Positions 13,366 through 28,058 are shown, counted from the first letter of the stretch. The stretch: DNA of 64,000 bases from Ascaris suum (GCA_013433145.1 CM024173.1:7956322-8020321); one strand, 5' to 3'. A program made the numbers and translations. The notes: a model not told the origin generated them from the letters alone.

Positions 13366-13649
13366 ACATGCATTATTAGACGTAAATGTGACGTCGCTAG
13401 AATGCACTGCCGACGATTTCGCGAAGTTAACATTAAAAAATTCCTGACTGATGAGTTTGATTGACGGTGGACACGCATAAGAAAAAACACTGTTGTTTGA
13501 CTGGCACTGGACAGGTATAGGAAAAAGAGTTATTCGCGTTCGGTCGCAAAATGCACACGTCGCGGACTTCCTTTGCGCAGTCTTTGAACCTTCATTTTTG
13601 CGTCACAAGGAGCTTCTACAAAGTTCAGTGAAGAAAGTGGTTAAACTTT

Positions 13650-13692
13650 GTATTTAAAAGTATTTAAAAGTACTACTAAAAGTACTTAAAAA
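13650..13692. repeat. Short tandem repeat, GTATTTAAAA type
   Basis: GTATTTAAAA is repeated directly twice, followed by the variants GTACTACTAAAA and GTACTTAAAA. Confidence 0.85.
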
Positions 13693-16600
13693 GCAGGAGC
13701 GCTATTTACTCGTTGTTGTGGTCACTTCACATTCCTTAATCAGTTCATAACCATGAGATAATAATTTATAGGATCGATGAGATAGATTATTGTGTTCAAT
13801 CAATTCACGAGAGTGATCCGCATTATGAGAATATTTATTACGTCTAACACAACTGCGGTTTTCATTTCTCGCTATAAAAAGTTGCTGTGTTATCATAATG
13901 CAAGAAGCGAAGGGCATTTTAACATGATGAGGCATTCCAACAGCTGAACTATTATCTGGTAACGGAAGTTGCAGCCAAGTAAATCTTGTGAACGCCTATT
14001 TGCGTCGACAACGACATAACTAAAATATACTCAACAGGTGCAGGTAGCAGAAACGTTAGCACTTTCACTGCTGCTTCTCAATGCATGATGAAAGGGAAAT
14101 AAAGTCACATTGGGGTTGCAGATGTGGTATAACGCTGCAGTTAAGTAATGCAAAGAGCACTAACCAGATCGGTTACTCTTACAGTGAAAAACACATTGTG
14201 GTCTTTGTTGAAATTTAGGAATCACATACTTCTTTCAGGAAGAAGCGCGTCCTGCACTTTTTGTTGCATGAGAAATAGCGAGTTGGGTGCCAAACATTAT
14301 TCTGGGACTAATTGTCGAATCTCTGCACGATTGTTGTTGGCTGCTATACGGATGTCACATTTGGTCTTACAGCAGCGACAACGCCGATCTGTGGAGGTGG
14401 CTGGTCAGAAATTGGATTTAAGATCTCAAGAAGTTGTTTGAACTCGAGAACCTCACCACCGCTGATGGGAACATTTGGCAGGGCGAAGAATTTCTCATTG
14501 CCACCCCTAAAGCAGGGCGTATATGCGTCATTTTTATCGCATCTCTTTTCTTATTCGATAAGCGATATGCCCTCCTATTTCTCGTAATTTGCGCGCCTAT
14601 TCGGCATTTCCATCATTAATTCATGGTGCTGCTTGACTCATGTGTCAAATATCTATTGCGCTTGCTTCCAATATTTTTGCTTATAAGAGAAAATAGGGAA
14701 GTGTTTTGTGATACTCATAGTGAAAACTGTTTCGCTGTATGAGATCTTTTAACTCACTTCTGTGGTCTCGCTCGCATTCGCCTGCACTTTCAGCAGCCAA
14801 TACTTTCTAAAACAGTTTCGCAATTATGCTCTAGTGGAGAAGTTCCCGTAGAAGTGAAGAACGCGAAGGTGGCCAGTCTTGGCCACTGATTTTACGTAAG
14901 GAAGTTTTTACAATTGCCGCTGATCGTGCAAGAATGCTTTAAATAAATAGGAAAGGGAAAAGATTGCTTGTCTATATCAGAAAAAGTTTCAATGCTTGCA
15001 ATGGACCTACCACGTCGAGACAGTATAATCTTTCGAATCATTATTTTTCTTACCCCAAACTTCGGTTCTGTCTCTTCGCCCGAACGTTTTCCCCTCCCGT
15101 CAGCTTCCGCTTGTGCTGTTTCCGTTGTCTTCATTTTACCTATATCTTTAGAAAAAGTTGTGTTTACATTCATTCACAACACAAACATTTCATTTTATAT
15201 AATCCACCAAAAACAGCATATATGGCACAATGCGATACGACGACAGCAACGGGGCCTCAAGAACGCTTCAAGATCGCCAGCCAACAGGAACGCCGCACAT
15301 CGAGAAATGAGCTCGAGCAGCGCCAGCCGCACAGCAGAATGTTCAAAAGTCCTCTCTGCACTCACATTCTGCAGAATGAAACACTGCGAAAGTGCGACTA
15401 TTTGTTATGAAACTATATAAGTCTCGTTTATAACGGTTTTTGATGTTATATATATTTCAAGCGCAGTTCAAGAACGCCCTTAAAGTACCCCACCATATAT
15501 ATCACTTTGCCCTAGTCCCTTCCACTTCTCTAAGTTACAGTAGATTTCTGTGTACTGCAATGTATCAGAAATCCTGTAACTGTTATAGCGGACTTACAGT
15601 TTTATAACAAAACCTGCAATATTTGCAGTCATAGTGTGGTAAAATGTCACAGCTAATTTGTCCACGGTATGCTATAATATAGCAGTAGTGAAAGGTTGCA
15701 AAGTGTAGCGTAGTTGAACTTCTATAGCTCCTAAACTATTGTGTTCGGTTAGCCAGACGGCATGTTTTTGGCTGCGCCATATGAAATGCATTTTTCAAGT
15801 CTGTTCCCAACCGCCGAAGGTGTCAGTGTTGAGTAGAGCCTGCGTAAACAGAGGTCGTTTTTTGATGGGGCCTCATTACAGCTGTGCTTTTGTACAGTCG
15901 TGCATATTAGCATAGCTGGTAAGTGGCATGATTGCAACTCCTTCTCCTTCCCTTCCTATCTTTCTGTTTCGACAACCAAATTTGTATATATCGTTAAACT
16001 AAGACCAATAGCCGCTCCTTTTACTGCTTGGCAGCAGTACTGTGCATATTTCACTGCTCAGGAGTACTCATAAGTACCATCCATATTTCCATTAATTCTG
16101 AGCCGTGGTCGAAAATTTTTATCCATTTCATTTGCAGAACTAATTACAACCCATCCTCCCGGTCACTGGGCTTGTTACTCTCGCAACTTGGGATGCCAAG
16201 AAGCTAAAGTAACGTTCAATTCAAACCCTTGTATAAGCCGTTAATTTTTGAAGAATTCCGAGTACATACTTGAGGCTACTTTCATATTTTTATTGATTTC
16301 GAGTAATATAGGGATGATTTCGAAAAAGACCCTCTTATGAATTCAGTCTCGTTTTTGATTGTCTCAACATTGTGTTTGTTTTTTTTCTCCTCAAATAAAT
16401 CGTCCTTTCATGTGGTTTCTATAATAAATTGCGTTATTTGTGTTCTCCCAGTGATCTTTTCCTAGTTTTTTGCTTATTCTCAAAGAATAAATTCTAGATG
16501 AATCTCGCCATGCTTTTTGTGCTTTTTAACGATCACTTAACCAATAAAAAGCAGCGATTTGATGGATTCTTGTGCTCTGTCACATTCTTGTTACCGAAGA

Positions 16601-19600
16601 GCGCGTCATTACAAGCAATAACCGGAAACAAACTGAAAACATATTCCACATTTGCAAAAGAGCATTTTTGCATTCTCGACCACTAAATGCTTCATTGTGA
16701 TGCAGTCATGGATAGTATTATAAGTGATAAGATGAATATCAATGGCTTCATGTACAATAAAAGAATGCAATTGCCTATCAATCCCTCTAATTGAACTCTT
16801 GTTAGAGCGCTCTTCCAAAAAATTGAATATCTGTGCATGAGGATTCGATGATGGAAATATTTCGTTTCTGAAAGCATCAAATTTTATCGTTGAGATTGTC
16901 ATCTTGCTTAGGTCTTTGCTTTCATGATAACAAGCTTCAGCTCAATTTACAGTCGAATAAATAAGTGTTCACTTATGTGCCACTGAAGTGGCAGCTATGA
17001 AACAATTTACTTAAAATTATGGTTATGACTGATGTGGCAAAAATTAACATTACCGGCGATTAGGAGTTCCCCATTACCCCACTGAATTTTTTTTCAACGG
17101 AAGAGCAGTTGCAATTTTTTGTTACTTTAGCACAATCTACGCACTTAGTGCACAAAACCGAAAGCTTCTGCCACGGTGGGAAGCATTCTGATTGAAGGAG
17201 CACAAATTTTTCGCTCATGCTTGTGTCGTTTCTTTCTTTTAGTGGGACGAACTGGTTTTGCGATTTTCGCCTTATTAAGATGGCATTGGTATGAGGCGAA
17301 ACGAGTGTGCATTTTACGTCATCGTTGTCACATCTCTCTCACCCAACAACCTCACTGATTTTCACCTCTATATGCAAAACTCATGATTGAGTATTCTTAG
17401 CATATTAAGCAACCTTCTGTAGATTTTACTTAGCACAATACAACTGTTGTTTTTGTTCAGTAAATCACTTGCACTACTACAGTTGCCAAATAGGACTGAT
17501 TTTATTTATTTTTAACGATCTCCGTATCTACTCTCTTTTCCCGTTTCTCCTAGACACATCCATACTACAGTCTGGGGCTTGCATGATCAGAAATTGGGTG
17601 TGTAAACTGTCCAGGCATTGGATATTCATTTAATAAGTGACCTTCTGCCAGCTCTGTATTGTTTTGGGTGTTGCTTTGCTCGCATGACATTATAACCTTT
17701 TATGCTTTTATTTGCTACAACGTTAGATACACAGTGAAATTGTCTAAACCTTAATTCCAGCCTAGTTCGTTGTTTTTCTTCATTCCAACCGGAGGTTCCC
17801 TCGTTTCGTTGCTTGCATTCTTTCTCCACGTAAATTGCTTATGGAATCAGAGCAGCAATTTTTTAAGTCCTCTTCCAGGCTTTATTATTCAGACATCAAA
17901 GATTGTCATCTACTTTCTTAGTAGTAATCAGTTTTGTAATCGTTAAAACTGAAAAATTTAGCAGCTGTCGAAATATATTGCAAAAGGTTCTATTCGCTGT
18001 GCCAAATAAATCCTAGAAATTAAATACCTTCGGCGGTTATGTGATTATGGACGAATTCCCTCCTCAAAAACTTTCATTCTTATTACCATCGTTTCCTTTC
18101 ATTCGAGAGGAAATACACAATCAGCGTTATGCTTGAAACGAATTTGTGTAATCTGTTGAAAATTTTCAATTTTCTCAGTGCGTTCTTCCGTTGGTGATAA
18201 ATCTTATAGCTGAGATATTCGTTCTATTGCATAAGCTGTATTGCTTCGAAAGTTTTGTCTAAGCTAAACGATTCCCATAACTTTCATATGAGAAAGCAGA
18301 AACTGTGAAGCATATCGTTAGAGAAGATTTTATTCACAGTGAAATCTCACCTTTCAATCACACAGTTGAGAAGAATGCTTTAAAAACAACAAATTTTCTT
18401 AGGCACTTTGGAAGTTGTATTGCAAACCTGTGTTAACCATTTTCCACGTTCTTTCGAAACTTTTATATACTTGAGGTTTGCCAAAACATTCCATCGTTAT
18501 ATTTGTGTCAAATGTTGTTAATTAGTTTAGAAGACGTTTCGAGCAAATAATGCATCTTTACCTAAAGGAAAATTTCTCCGCGAATTCAATAAAGCGGCAT
18601 TCATGAGTGAATAGTGCACTAACTTTAGGTACTTCACGCTGTAAATAGTAATGCTGCCGAGAATTCTCAATAAGTTTTAATTTCTGAAGTGGGCATTTCT
18701 GTATTTCTCAGAGAAGTGAATGAGTTTACTGCAGTTAGCTTAGTGAAGATAAATGTTGTGGAGACTCTGCACTATTCGCTCACTCGTGCAATTGTTGGCA
18801 CACAGCAATTACCTCATTCACAAGAAACATTCCCAAAATTCTTTTTGTGCATTACGAAATTCTTTTGAAATCACATTGTAATCTCTTCTTTCCGACGCTC
18901 CTCATCATTCTGCATTTTTCTCTCCTCCTATTAAATTTTAAACGATTGAATTGTGCAGAGCATAATATGTTTTCTTTCTTTTGATTAAAATGGAATTTTT
19001 AAGCGTTGTCCCAATTCGCGCTATGGCCACAGCTGCGGCCATAACTCCTCCTGGAAAGAGAAAGATGATGGAAGAGGAGAAGGGAGAAATAGATGGGCAA
19101 TCTCTGAGTCTATAGGAGAGCATCTGACATAAAATTTGCCCAAAGAATGGAATATTTCAAGAGGATTTATGCTTTTTTTGCAGCAGTATCGTGCCAGATT
19201 TTATGGACAGTAAGCGAATTATTCAAACATATGCGGCACGACACGAAAATGGCTTTCTTTAGCATTTGAGACCCAAAATCTACCTCTTGGAATCAACCTT
19301 CTCTCTCATCTTTTGAGGTCTTCCAACATGCGCGATCAAATAATTTCAAAATCCGATTCAAAGGCAGTATTGGAAGGGATGCTATTAGTCTACAAGGGTT
19401 TGGGACTGTTGCGAGGTTTATAAGCAACTTATGAATTCGCAAAACATCGTCGCAGTAAAAATTGGTGGTTTCGTCCATATTGCTGCGTTTGTCTTCGATC
19501 TGAATACGATTATTTCGGTAATCTTAAGTGCACCTGAATGATTTTAATATAAGGTCAGTCTACAGAGTAATTTGGTCGACTCCACCAAAATTCTGCACTG

Positions 19601-22600
19601 TTGCGAAGATTTAATATTCGATGAATTAAAGTGTTCTTTAACGGTTTGCAACGTGCTGCGATCATTCATATTGTCCACAAGCGCATAATGGGTGAAGTTT
19701 AAAATAATGAACATGTTGGGGCGATCTATTGAAACTCTTTGCCAATTGCAGCTAAATTACTTCACATCGTAGATTTCACTAAATTTCAAATCATTCAATT
19801 TTATTGCGATGTTACACTGCAGATGATGTGAAGTGTTAAAACGTGCATCATGAAGAGGTGTTTTTTGATCGCAAAAATTGGAGAAACGAACATCGTTTCA
19901 ACCGTCTTTGCAATAAATGTCGATTTTAAATTTAATTGCAATTATCAAGCAGTTAATTTTTATGGCTGTTTGTAATATATATGAAAATCCTAGTTTCTTA
20001 GAAATATAACATTTAATCGTATCATTTTTTTGTTATGGAGTTGCAAAAAATTTTCTTCTATGCAGTTAATGGTTCGTTGAATTCCATTTAAAAGCTATTC
20101 TCTATTGCTTTGCAAGCGTTCAAGCGGGCCATGAACGAAGCTGTTTTTTGCGACGCGTTCATGAATTCAACTCAAATTGCAGATCCTCAGCTACTGTCCT
20201 CCAGGTTTTTTGCGATATTCGCATTTGTTACGCACAGTTTATCTTTTTCCGATATTAATCAATTTTATAGCTAAAACGAGGAGTTTTTTGTCTGCTTGAT
20301 TCCTTTACGATGAGGCTTATTAGCAATGTTATGAAACTGCTTTTATCCAACGCCGATATTTCATATGCAGTAGAATTGCATTTCTAAAGAACAACTCCAC
20401 TTAGTATTTCACGGCGAAGGCGATGTCGTATCTTGCCACTATCGCTGCCATTCTTCAATTTTGCCGTTCATTTTTGTTTCCTTTCGAAATACGGACTCGG
20501 CGCCAACGAATTCAACATACATCCCCTGCCTATAGGTGGCAAAATGAGTGTTAGAAGGTGCGTGAATAACAACGCAATTTTTTCGCATTTCACGAAGCGG
20601 CCAGTAAAATTTTCTGCTCGATAAACCACTCCCTCAAGTGATGTCCTTGAGAAAAAGAGTAATTCCGCTTAGACAACACCTTCACTTTCAATAAAAGCCT
20701 TCCTCGGTCGAAGAATTTGAGAAATCGTTTTCGCATGCTTCGAATTTTACACGTTACTGCTGCATAGTGCCTTGTTTCTGGCGAAAAATGGCTCGTGTCA
20801 GTGCAGTTCCTTTCGTCAGTAATTCTCCTTTAAAACCACTCTTCGCGTTCTTAATGCCAAGATATCTAAGTGAATGGCTTAAACACCTCTTCCGTCTTCT
20901 TCCCCTGTTCTCTTAACCATTATGAAATTACTTTATAAGATTCAATAGTAGGGCACACACAACAACTACAACTATGCAACTTTTCTCTGAAAATAATCCT
21001 GCAAATTTTTACAAGATTTCCCAGAATCCTTGACTGAGATATGACCTCATTGGATCAAATGGAGAAATGCAACTTGGTCGGCCTTCTCGAATATCAATTT
21101 CACTTGTTTAGCGGTAGCGTCAAGTTATACTCAACACTTTTTATCAAATTTCAATTGTTCATCACATGATTAACTCAACGTTCACATCGATCGGCTCCTA
21201 GCCGTATTTCCACTTTCCCATTTAATCTATGAGGAATAAATTACAGAACTGCTCGCCAAATAAGAGTCCGTAAAAAGTGTTTTCTATGTCTAAAATGCGA
21301 CGTGAAAATGGTGTCTGTTGTGCTAAATTAACGCCCAATTTACCGAACGCCAACCCCATTGCCGACATCTGCGACGCACTTCATTCATTAAGTAGAAGTT
21401 CGTGCTATGCTCCCGTTGAATTTTATCAGCGATCTTTTCGTTCATTTAGTTTGTACCAATTTTAGAAATATAACAAGATAGTTAATAAAAATTATTTGCC
21501 TACCGTTCTAAGAAATACCTATCTATTGATTCGTAAAAGCGTGCTGTGAAACTGCGCATTTCTCTCAGCATTTCAAGTGTTTGCATCAGAAAAGAAGTTT
21601 TTGCCGAGCAACAGACCGATCATTTCTGCTCTATGCAACTTATCTGGAGAGGTCAAGTGTGATCTTAAGAGAGAAAAAAATCCATTGTGGAGTGGATTCT
21701 CTTATAAAGTGTGGCTATTAGGGCTATAGTAATGGCTATTATAAAAACTTTTCAAAACTTTTCATGATAATATCTGTTACGATGATAAACTGTCAAAGTA
21801 CAAAATTTGTTACAGCCAAAATTAGCGCCTAGTTGTTGGCGCCCGCGCCTCCAGACAGCTTTAAAAAATATCCAGAATATCATCGCGAATGTGATTGCGA
21901 TCCAGTGTTGTCATCTCGAGGTGACACCTATATTTGCTCATCGCCTTCAACGTTATCATCTCCACATTTATTGGTTGCGTCTTGTCATCTAACGCTTGCT
22001 TTTAATCTTTCTTTTGTTTCTAAAGCACCATTCAACGTTCCAAACTTATTATATACCACTGTGTTTCACTGCTTTCAGTACTTTCACACTTTGTCGTCGT
22101 TATCATCAGTACATTATATTCACATGAAACGTATGTTTTATGCTGTCTGAAATTCTCAAATTGCTTGATTTCTTCAATGATAACAACAAGATTCCATCTA
22201 TTCACCCCATTCTTTGTATTTTGATAGATTTTATAGGACTCCCTCTGATGTGTTTTTATAGATTTTATTTCAGTTTCACGTTTTTTTAAAATCGGTTTTT
22301 GTCGAATTTTCTGCAAGGGCTTTAATGAGATCCCAATTTTAATTCTAGATTCAAAAATTCGCTTCTTCTGACAAGTTTCGACTCATGTTCAGGGATTCTT
22401 CGGTCAAAAATAAGTAAGCATAGCAAACCAAAATTGTAAGGTGAGATTTCACAAGTACCTAATAGTAAATTAGAAAATGTGGAATATGCTCCGCTCAGAG
22501 TAGGTTTAAGGCAATCGCGCCCCTACGCCAAGTACATCAGCGGTTCGCTTTCTCCATTTTTAACTGCAGTTATGTAATAGAGAAGTACGTGGCCACGTAG

Positions 22601-23045
22601 GAGAAGGATGTCTTATAAGAGACTCAGAACTATCAAATTTGCACGTACTTTTGAAAACGGTCGAAAGTCGCGGGCACTGCGGATTTTTCATGGAGAAATT
22701 GTTTTTATTTACGCTGAAATGCAGACACTTTGAGCTTTCTTCATGCGAAATGCATTTAGCATTTACCTACATCGTTGCATTTGCCCACCCCAATTACTCG
22801 TTCATGTACACTCAGCTTTATGATTTCGGCTTGCATCCGTTCTCAGGAGCAATTAGAGATATGTTGCAAGTTAATACAGTTTTGTTTTGCTGTATTCACA
22901 TTCAGTGCAGACTTTCTGTGGGACTTATTTGGGGTTACAAGCATGATCATGTAAATATCTAGTCCATTCGTGCACGTTGGCACCGTCTGGGCTGACGTAG
23001 ATGCCCACAGTGCGCATTCTTCGTGAATATCACACACACACTGTT

Positions 23046-23090
23046 GTTGATTTTACTAAGGCTTTTTTAATAAGCCCTTATAAAATCAAC
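23046..23090. repeat. Imperfect hairpin at the edge of a GC-rich island
   Basis: GTTGATTTTACTAAGGCTT (23046-23064) pairs with AAGCCCTTATAAAATCAAC (23072-23090), with 16 of 19 positions complementary and a seven-base loop. It abuts the GC-rich island that follows, so it may be the terminal structure of an inserted element. Confidence 0.7.
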
Positions 23091-23345
23091 AGTAGTAAAG
23101 CGGAGGGGATAACAAGAGTGCAGGGGACGCCGCTCCGACAGAACCTTGGCAAGGATAGTCCCGTCCCCGCACCAGAGAGCACCGGGCAATCCTAACACCG
23201 GAGTCACTTCGCCGTCCGACTGCGCACCGCTACGGTCTGAACCAACCCCATGGCGACACCGCGCGCCAAATGCTAGAAGCACGCTGACTGCCTGTAAATA
23301 AACACGCCCTTCCTTTATACGCACCGACCCTTGCCTTCAGGCATT
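23091..23345. other. GC-rich island, possible SINE-like or other insert
   Basis: About 250 bases with far higher GC than the surroundings and many CG dinucleotides. Read on the minus strand it gives an 85-codon open frame (23067-23324) with no recognisable similarity. Also on minus, a TAGCGGTGCGCAGTCGG segment loosely resembles a polymerase III A box, and GGTTCTGTCGG about 75 bases later loosely resembles a B box. Both matches are imperfect. An inserted element is likelier than a gene. Confidence 0.35.
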
Positions 23346-26300
23346 TGTAGAATGTCTGGCCTATCTTACGGTCGCTACTTCTTTGTTATGCGCGAAAAAT
23401 ATCAATCTACAATTTACTGAAAATCGCCTACATTATTTCATTGAGAGTGACCTTTCGAGCTTGCAAAATAGATGTTCACAAGGCTTCGTTTTGTCTATGT
23501 ACCCAGTCACAGTAAAATAAGAAATGTTTTTTGCGATGTGTAAGCGACGAGTAACTAAGCAGTTCGATGCTGCTGATAAAACGTTATCAGAAGCTTCTAA
23601 GGAGGAGGATGTTAATATATGCGCCTTATTTTCAATCGATTTTTCATCGCTGCTCATGGGCCTTTTAGGAATACATCTACGAGCAACAACATGACATATA
23701 ATCACATATATGGCCGGAACTTGTAGTTGTGAACACACATGGATCATGTTTCACTTAAATCATTGAGGTATAGACGATCGTTGTCACTGGGACAAGCATG
23801 TAAAGCGTGTGGAGCAAAATAAGTAAAGGTTGTTCAATCGAGTCTATAGATTAGACACTGTTGAACTCGTCGGAGCCTACAAGTTCTCATATAATGGCAA
23901 TTCTTCCAAGGCGTCAAATTCAAAGTGTTGCATTCAGTGAATTATGCCTCATCTTTTTGACGCTATTACTTGGTGCAATTAAAACGGAAATTGTATTCCT
24001 TGGAAAAGCATGAGTCTTTGATGAAAAATGCAATCTTCTCGGTTTCCGATTCAAATGGAAAGGATGTTCTTTCTGCGGGCATGGGGGAGGTGGGGGAGGG
24101 GGGAGAGAGAGAGAGATGAAGGGGGAACTAAATAACTTAATTTATGAACATTTGCGGCGAGACCGGCTAAGGAATTTTCGTTTGTTCATTCAAAAGGCTG
24201 TAATGATTACCGAGCAATTACTTCCCACTTCAGTTCCTCTATTTCTGGAAAAAGTGCGATCAGTTGCGCTCATCTGTGCGCATCTTGAGCTCATGTGATG
24301 TTTTCCTAATTGTTTTCCTCATTCTAAACAATAGTTTTTATTATTTTGAAAGTGGTTCAGAAAATTACGCAATTTTATGCGGCAATGTTTGATCGAAAGG
24401 TGTTTAAGTTTTCCTGAAACGAATGTGATTGTGACGAGGTATTTTTGTTGGTTGCCACGAAATATGCACGTCATAAATTCCAGAATGGTGGAACACGATT
24501 TTTTACAGTATGATCTGACGTCAATGTTTGTCTTTGCTCTCCGTCAGCATGCGATTAACCGTTTCGCCGCAATAAGAGTTCTTTTTCATGACTTAACAAT
24601 AGTTGGTCTATTCAAAGTCCATCGAAGTTGAACAAATACCTCTTCTAGAAGTAATACACCTAAGTATTTCTCTTTCTTATCGTTGATGCTCGGATCTAAG
24701 CTTTCCAATATGGAGTTCTTAGAATTCGCGAAATTTAGTGAATTTATTGTACTGTTCATGACGCAACTTTGTCGAGTGAGAATAGAATGCGTTTTTATAA
24801 TCAGCAAATTATTTGAAAACTTTATTGAAATGCTAGGCTGACACTTGCGAATTTAGTTCGTTCAGAAATGCAGAATCGCTCGCATCACTTCTTTATGTTG
24901 AATGGTGCGATCGTTTTTTCGACGTTCATAAAAAGAAAAAATGGCATGAAACTTGATTTTTGAGCAACTGAGCAAACAACTTTTTTTTGCTATTTGAATA
25001 CATTCCGCCTATTAGTTGGGAGTTATACAAAAATTGATAGTTTATTCTTGGTGCCAAATTGGCCTGGTAACCCATAACCCGCCCTAATTTAAAGCTTCCG
25101 CCTTGTCAGCTCTTCTTAGCTTCTCAGCTGTTAAGTCAGCGGCACTATCCTGAAATTTTGCATCCTAGGTCTTTGACTCCAAACCTGCCCAAGCCGCCAA
25201 AATCAGCTTTTTCGATTCTTATCTTGTTGTCAACGAATAGGCTAGAAAATGTGCCTTGCAGGCCCAAACTATGCATCTATTATCCTTGCTCACAAAACAA
25301 CTCTGTGGGCACAAATTGAGCTCTAGCAGCTTTTGCCTTCTTAATAGAAGATGAGGAATAATTTGTTTTCTCAAAATCTGAAAGATGTGCTTGTGACTGG
25401 CAAGCCTTGGGCACGTGAAGAGGTAAACTTCGTTTTATTTCTTCATACCAGGTTATCAGTTCATCTATAGAAATTTGTTTCCCAACGGATCGTTGCTTTT
25501 GTTTCGATTCTCTTGAATTTAACGAAGTCAGGCCGCTGAATGAGTAAACGATTTACACATCCTTCTTCCCGGTGAGCTTCTCTGATATTTTTGTATCACT
25601 CGTTTTCCACTTTCCCCAACTTTTTATGGCATCCAAAATGCTCAGCGATAAGTGTGTTTCCTGTTCATTAAGCACGTTGAATATTTGATATCCAACGATT
25701 GATGGAGCTGTTACGTGTGACGAGAAAAATTTGAAATTTGCCCAAAATTTCATGGCGATTTTTCTCCATAATTCTCAAAACTTTCAGCTGTTCCTTTTGC
25801 TTGTGCAGCATTTTATCAGGGCTGTTTTCCTGGGAAGTATGGGCTGAACTCTTCTCCTTGTGGGCGTCGAGGAGGGGTAGGCTGGTGCTCTCACATATGC
25901 AAGTGAAGTGCGCATCACGAAGGGCGTATACCTTTTGTGCCCCAAAAAAGAACGCAAAAAGAGAGTATGGGAAATAAATTAGAAACGAAGTAACTGCTCC
26001 AAGCAATATTTTGTATTTTAAGTTGTATACGGAATTTCAGCACTGAACTGAAAACTTAAAGACTATTGAGCACAGCTAAGCAGATAGCATCGGAAGTTTG
26101 ATGCGTGAATCTGCAATTGCAAATTTGTTGTAAGTCCATAATGGGAATGAAAGTCAAATTTCTCCAGAATTTTAAAGTTTTCATTTGATCACTTAAACAA
26201 ATACTACTATTCCACTCCTATGCGATCGTTCCCGCAATCTTCTTCATAAGGTTGTACTTGTTTATGATGGCATATTACTGCTTTTAGTATTATTGTGTTT

Positions 26301-27690
26301 AGTCCACTTACCTCTTGCTGCATTCCACATGGGCAATATAATTCATGCCACTTACTTGCAGCTTTAAGGAAGTGCAACAAGCGGGAGCGAAAATGAATGA
26401 AGAATTTCTTAGAAGATCAGGGGAACTATATAATCACACTTCTCCCATGATGATCTGCTCGAAATCATTCCATTTAGCTAACGATTTGTCACGAAGCTGG
26501 GAGCGGTCTTCATGTCGCAGTTTGCAGAATAAGGTGTTTGGTGGTAGAGATGTTTGGCTGAGCATTGCACAAATGACCACACCACAGGGGAAATGTTTGT
26601 CTGCAGTTGCAGGCAGCCAAACACAATTCCTGCCAATTCCTCATCTAGTGCACTGCGATTACTAATAACTGTATGTGTAGGCTTTGTTAACAGTACATTG
26701 CCGTCTTCCACTCACAAGCTCACCTGTTATCAAAGAAGTGATTCGATACATTAATAGCGTAAATCTTTCCTCACGCATCCTTGTAGATAACTGCATTTCC
26801 CAGAATATTGAACCTGTATGTGAAGTTCTTAAACACATGGCCCTTAAGCCATATCTTTAAGAACACTGAGACATTCCCTGCATGCACATCAATGATATGC
26901 GTGTGCGGCTGTGATAGAAATGACGAATTATCTCTGTCGTTGCTGCCTCCTAGCAAAACGGTCTTAATTTGGCAAATGCTTGCATATATCACCATCTAAA
27001 TTTTCGATTGTCCACTTCGATTTGCATAATTCGAAAGCGGATCGCTTCCTTGCGTGGCAAAATAATACCTACGGTTGAAGCGTTGTTCGCAGCCTCGTTA
27101 TTGTCATTCCCCAAAACCCTTCCTTTCAACTCCAACCAAAACCTCTTGTTCTCTCACCTCGCGTTTATCCAACGCGTTTTTCTGCAGGTTTGCGCGAAAT
27201 AGACTATTATTCTTGGCATGGCGTCCTTACAGTGTTTAAGACATTAACTTCCTATGCCAAGACCGCATTTCTGCGTAAGGCATCGTGCAGTCTTCCTGTA
27301 AAGCTTTAGAGAAACGCAGCTTTACATATGTTTATATCATTCTCCTCTTTGACGTGAGTTTCTGATCTGTGTTTGTCAAAGTTGAGAGCGCAACACGGGG
27401 GTCATCTGTTTCGAGTTAGACGACCGTTCATTCCTCAGTCTCACAAATACCGCAGTCTTTATATTCTCGAATACGCAATTTGTTGAATAAACTGCCAGCT
27501 CATATCGTTTCAGGCCTTTCCCCTCAATGGGTGCAAATCTTTTGCTGAATGCATACAGCTTTTTGACAAAAGTATTGTCTGCTCAGCATTTTAGCTACAT
27601 TTAATATGCTTTATTCACACTGTTGAATATGATATAAGTTATTTAGTGCTTCACGTTCGCTTTGCAAATGAGTGGGTAGATAAATTCGCT

Positions 27691-27776
27691 AAATGAATAA
27701 ATATAAAATAAATAAATAAGTAACTAAATAAATAAACAAATAAATAAATAAGTAAATAAATAAATAAATAAATAAC
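27691..27776. repeat. AAAT microsatellite
   Basis: About 85 bases of AAATAAAT repeats with occasional AAGT, AACT or AAAC units. Confidence 0.95.
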
Positions 27777-28043
27777 TTATTCGCAGCTGAATATAATATG
27801 TCATCCTTGTGAAATCAAAAATGCAATTACAGTCCACCAGTTTGTTTTACCACTCGTACAATTGTCGTACAAATATGCTAAACATTCGCGCTCTGTTCAA
27901 TGTATTGTTGCTGAAATTATTAGAAGTATTCTGTTCGAAATACAAAATCGTGGTTATTTCAGAAATATCGTTTTGATCTGATTTTGAATGTGAAACGTCG
28001 AGAAGTTTTCTCGATTGTGCTAAAAAATTTCTGGTTGATATTT

Positions 28044-28058
28044 CAAATTTCAGGGAGG
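28044..28058 (+). promoter_or_regulatory. Possible spliced-leader acceptor
   Basis: The run TTTCAAATTTCAG ends at 28053, followed by GGAGG and an ATG at 28059. An acceptor five bases before a start codon, with no donor needed upstream, is typical of nematode trans-splicing. An ordinary cis acceptor cannot be excluded. Confidence 0.4.

Larger units (their letters stand above)
12216..28053. other. Long non-coding stretch
   Basis: No exon set could be supported here on either strand. Open frames are short and lack family similarity, coherent splice sites or phase partners. Recognisable content is limited to a mobile-element remnant at 13013-13365, a short tandem repeat at 13650-13692, a GC-rich island with a hairpin at 23046-23345, G/purine-rich runs near 24080-24125 and an AAAT microsatellite at 27691-27776. 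A weak possible exon near 26366-26533 is discussed under findings. Confidence 0.5.

Noticed and set aside
14312..14587. Cysteine/glycine-containing ORF (ICGGGWSEIGFK) after a TTACAG
   Set aside because: Three frames are partly open here, but none joins to the neighbouring candidate exons in phase and no domain is recognisable.
14964..15420. Two overlapping plus-strand ORFs of about 150 codons
   Set aside because: They occupy the same DNA in different frames, neither resembles a known protein and no flanking splice sites fit. A TATATAAG near 15413 is not enough to call a promoter.
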